From Magicicada septendecula (Eukaryota; Arthropoda; Insecta; Hemiptera; Cicadidae): a DNA stretch of 64,000 nucleotides. The stretch is taken from NCBI GenBank assembly GCA_034769895.1, contig CM068367.1:1313317046-1313381045 (forward strand), read 5' to 3'. The notes under the pieces are model-generated. The model worked only from the letters and a program-made list of their open reading frames with translations. It did no database searches and was not told the origin of the DNA. The translations under genes and the position numbers were made by a program. Position 1 is the stretch's first letter; the number at the start of each line of letters is the position of its first letter. This document shows positions 62,047-64,000 of this stretch, one piece after another.

Positions 62047-62058
62047 TTAAGAAAGTTA

Positions 62059-63353
62059 GCTTTCTTATTTTGCTGTCAGCTGTTTACAGTTCTATAAATA
62101 TTAAGTGAATGTAATATGTTGATTACTGAAGAACAAGTATTTCTAAAAACGTTACAAGCATGGTATAAGTGGTGTTATGGAATAGTGGCAAAATAATTTT
62201 GCAAGTGGCCACAGTGAAGAAAAATTTCACTACGGTATTTTTTTATTCACTAAGAAATATGAAGAACATATGCTTGGTATTAGACAGACCATGAAGTGGT
62301 CCTACAAGAAACTAATGACTGAAGAAAAATAGGAAACAGCATCTACTTCCTTGGTACAGAGTCCATCTAATGCAGTTAGGGGATAATATGCAGAGTATCA
62401 CATTCCAAAGAGTTCAGTTCATAACATTGTAAGTTTAAGCTGTAAAACTTACATTCATTAAGTTTAATCTTGACATTCACAGACAGGGTAATTGGAGAAG
62501 AGGAGCTGTTGAGCGCAATGACTTGAGGGTCACTGGTATATGACAGTATTTGAAATTGTATGTTATGTTCAGTACTGAACCATGCAGTATCTCAGAAGAT
62601 GGATTTGCGTTAATTTATTTGGTCTATTACATGGATTTAAAAGATTGTTTTTACCCATTGCATTGTATTATACTTAATGTTTAACATCAACATCGGTTCG
62701 ACAGCCCTGTGGGCCCTGGCCTTCTTCAGAAGATTTTCCCATTCTTAATTTTTAATACTGGCATTTTTGTAAAATATTTATATTTGTATATAACTGTTTA
62801 TGAATGGATGTAGAAATTGTATGCTCACACATGGTCCAGTATGCGTTGTGAAGTGCCTTTGTATATAATGGTGTGCTTATGAACATCACTGTAGATAGAG
62901 TTAGGTATATTTTTTAAAGTAAAAATGCATATACAAAGCAGAAAACTTTTCACTTTTGTAAACATGTGCATCATTTTAATTGTGTGTGTGCCCATGGGTG
63001 TGTTTGTAACGTGTCCATAAGTTTATCAAGGATTTAAAAAATTCAAGGTAACCAAAACATGGTACACTGAAATACTGTAATTTTTCTGTGATAAACATTT
63101 GTGTTTCTACACACGTAATGAATGTGACATTAAGGTTTTTATAGCAGTCTAATAAACATACACAACTTTTTTAAATATAATTTTTATTTTATGTATAGTT
63201 TGTATTTTATTTATGAATTTAGTTTTTGTATAAATATAAGGTCATAGTCATGAAATGTATATTCTTAAATATGATTATTAGTAAATAACACTGCTTTTTG
63301 TGTGAAAGATCAAATAAATATTTTACATAATGTCAACTGAATATTGCATTTTT
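62059..63353. other. Intergenic DNA with a psq-type transposase relic
   Basis: Around 62,280-62,430 the plus strand reads MKWSYKKLMTEEK, PSNAVRG and YHIPKSSVHNI, like the psq helix-turn-helix start of Tigger/Jerky-type transposases, with stops. Around 62,690-62,740 the minus strand has CTTCAGAAGAAGG...GTCGAACCG, another Penelope-style end. Nothing else is supported. Confidence 0.4.
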
Positions 63354-63558
63354 TCAATCACTGACTTCCTCTTCATCACTGAAATAAGCATTCCTTTTAA
63401 TCCGTTTTCGCTTTATCTGAGACTCTTCTAATCTATAATCACCAGCTGCCACTTTCTGCTGATACTTCTCGATTTCTGCTTGCTCTTGCTGGAAAACAAC
63501 AGTATCAAGATGACATTCATACACAGGATTTTTGTTATAAAAAACGTATCGTTCTTCC
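63354..63558 (-). CDS. C-terminal exon of a minus-strand host gene
   Basis: On the minus strand an acceptor TTTATCATCCTTAG is followed by G-EERYVFYNKNPVYECHLDTV, VFQQEQAEIEKYQQKVAAGD, YRLEESQIKRKRIKRNAYFS, DEEEVSD and TGA (63,354-63,356). The basic cluster KRKRIKR followed by an acidic tail looks like a nuclear protein end, but I cannot name it. A polyadenylation-like AATAAA on the minus strand lies near 63,185-63,190. Earlier exons must lie to the right. It converges with the plus-strand host gene ending at 57,927. Confidence 0.6.
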
Positions 63559-63895
63559 CTAAGGATGATAAACAGGAAGCATGTATAACATGTTATATGA
63601 AAATTTAAAGATATGAAATTTGAAAGGAGTTCTAATTTGTTTCTGTTTTTGCAGCTATGGAACAACAGCCAAAGCTGTTTACACCAATCATTATTAGTAC
63701 TGTTTCTATTAATGTTGTTTTACATAACTTTTTCTGTACTGCTTTTACCAATGTGTATCTCTTTTACTAAGCGCATTTTTTTTTTTTTTTTTTGTTCCTT
63801 CAAGTGATCCACAGTTCTTTCATACAAACACTCACATACTTTATTGTAATGAATAACTAAAAATAAAAATATGTTAACGGAATGTTTTTTTTTAG

Positions 63896-63964
63896 TAGAT
63901 GTTGAAATACTGGAAAGCAAGACCTTTTTACTGTATGATTTTGACTGGCTATTAAATCACTTTG
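63896..63964 (+). CDS. Candidate plus-strand exon
   Basis: TTTTTTTTTAG precedes it and GTAAAT follows. The 69-nt segment encodes DVEILESKTFLLYDFDWLLN and HF in the only convincing frame (two bases in, one base out). It could be an internal exon of another gene on the plus strand. That would place it within 400 bp of, and opposite to, the minus-strand exon, so one of the two calls may be wrong. No domain is recognised. Confidence 0.35.
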
Positions 63965-64000
63965 GTAAATCAATGCACAACTTGTAATTATTATTGTTCA

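Noticed and set aside
63720-63890. Minus-strand segment HYNKVCECLYERTVDHLKEQ as an upstream exon of the minus-strand gene
   Set aside because: An acceptor-like TTTTTAG is present, but the segment runs into a poly-A stretch without a usable donor.

Overview
The window looks like intron-rich, AT-rich arthropod (probably insect) nuclear DNA that is mostly transposable elements. The evidence is spliced exons with GT/AG borders, insect-type gypsy, pogo/Tigger, mariner-like, LINE and Penelope-like remains, and no operons or bacterial signals. Every identification is from reading the sequence; nothing was searched against a database.

Layout. (1) 1-30,952 is a nest of LTR elements. A minus-strand pol-less LTR element called N1 here (271-6196) and a plus-strand Ty3/gypsy element, Gypsy A (7834-18725), sit in AT-rich DNA that ends in the long LTR of another N1-like element, N4 (LTR about 19,887-22,243). 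N4 abuts and appears to cut the 3' LTR of an older minus-strand gypsy, Gypsy B (22,244-30,952). Gypsy B itself carries a 288-bp fold-back insertion. (2) 32,188-57,927 holds six exons of one plus-strand host gene of unknown identity. Its introns contain a pogo-type DNA transposon (33,041-45,780) split by the pol-less LTR element N2 (33,495-44,986). N2 in turn contains a Tigger-type transposon and a solo LTR. The introns also hold a small DDE transposon with both TIRs (46,414-47,532) and the plus-strand pol-less LTR element N3 (48,608-53,655). (3) 58-63 kb is intergenic, with a MITE-like element, mariner and LINE relics, and a 0.55-kb fold-back flanked by 12-bp repeats. (4) The last kilobase has a C-terminal exon on the minus strand and a candidate exon on the plus strand.

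The most interesting material is the N1/N2/N3/N4 group. These LTR elements keep LTRs, a primer-binding site and a polypurine tract but no recognisable protease, reverse transcriptase or integrase. N1, N2 and N3 share a two-part protein I do not recognise: a PFAW...QGGC region and a C-terminal region ending IRL-(I/L)-(F/Y)-DDGG. They also share a gag-like N-terminal motif and RNA-like hairpins whose stems change in a compensating way between families. I read them as non-autonomous elements presumably mobilised by a gypsy-type helper, with a conserved cargo protein and conserved RNA structures. This is an inference and can be tested by alignment.
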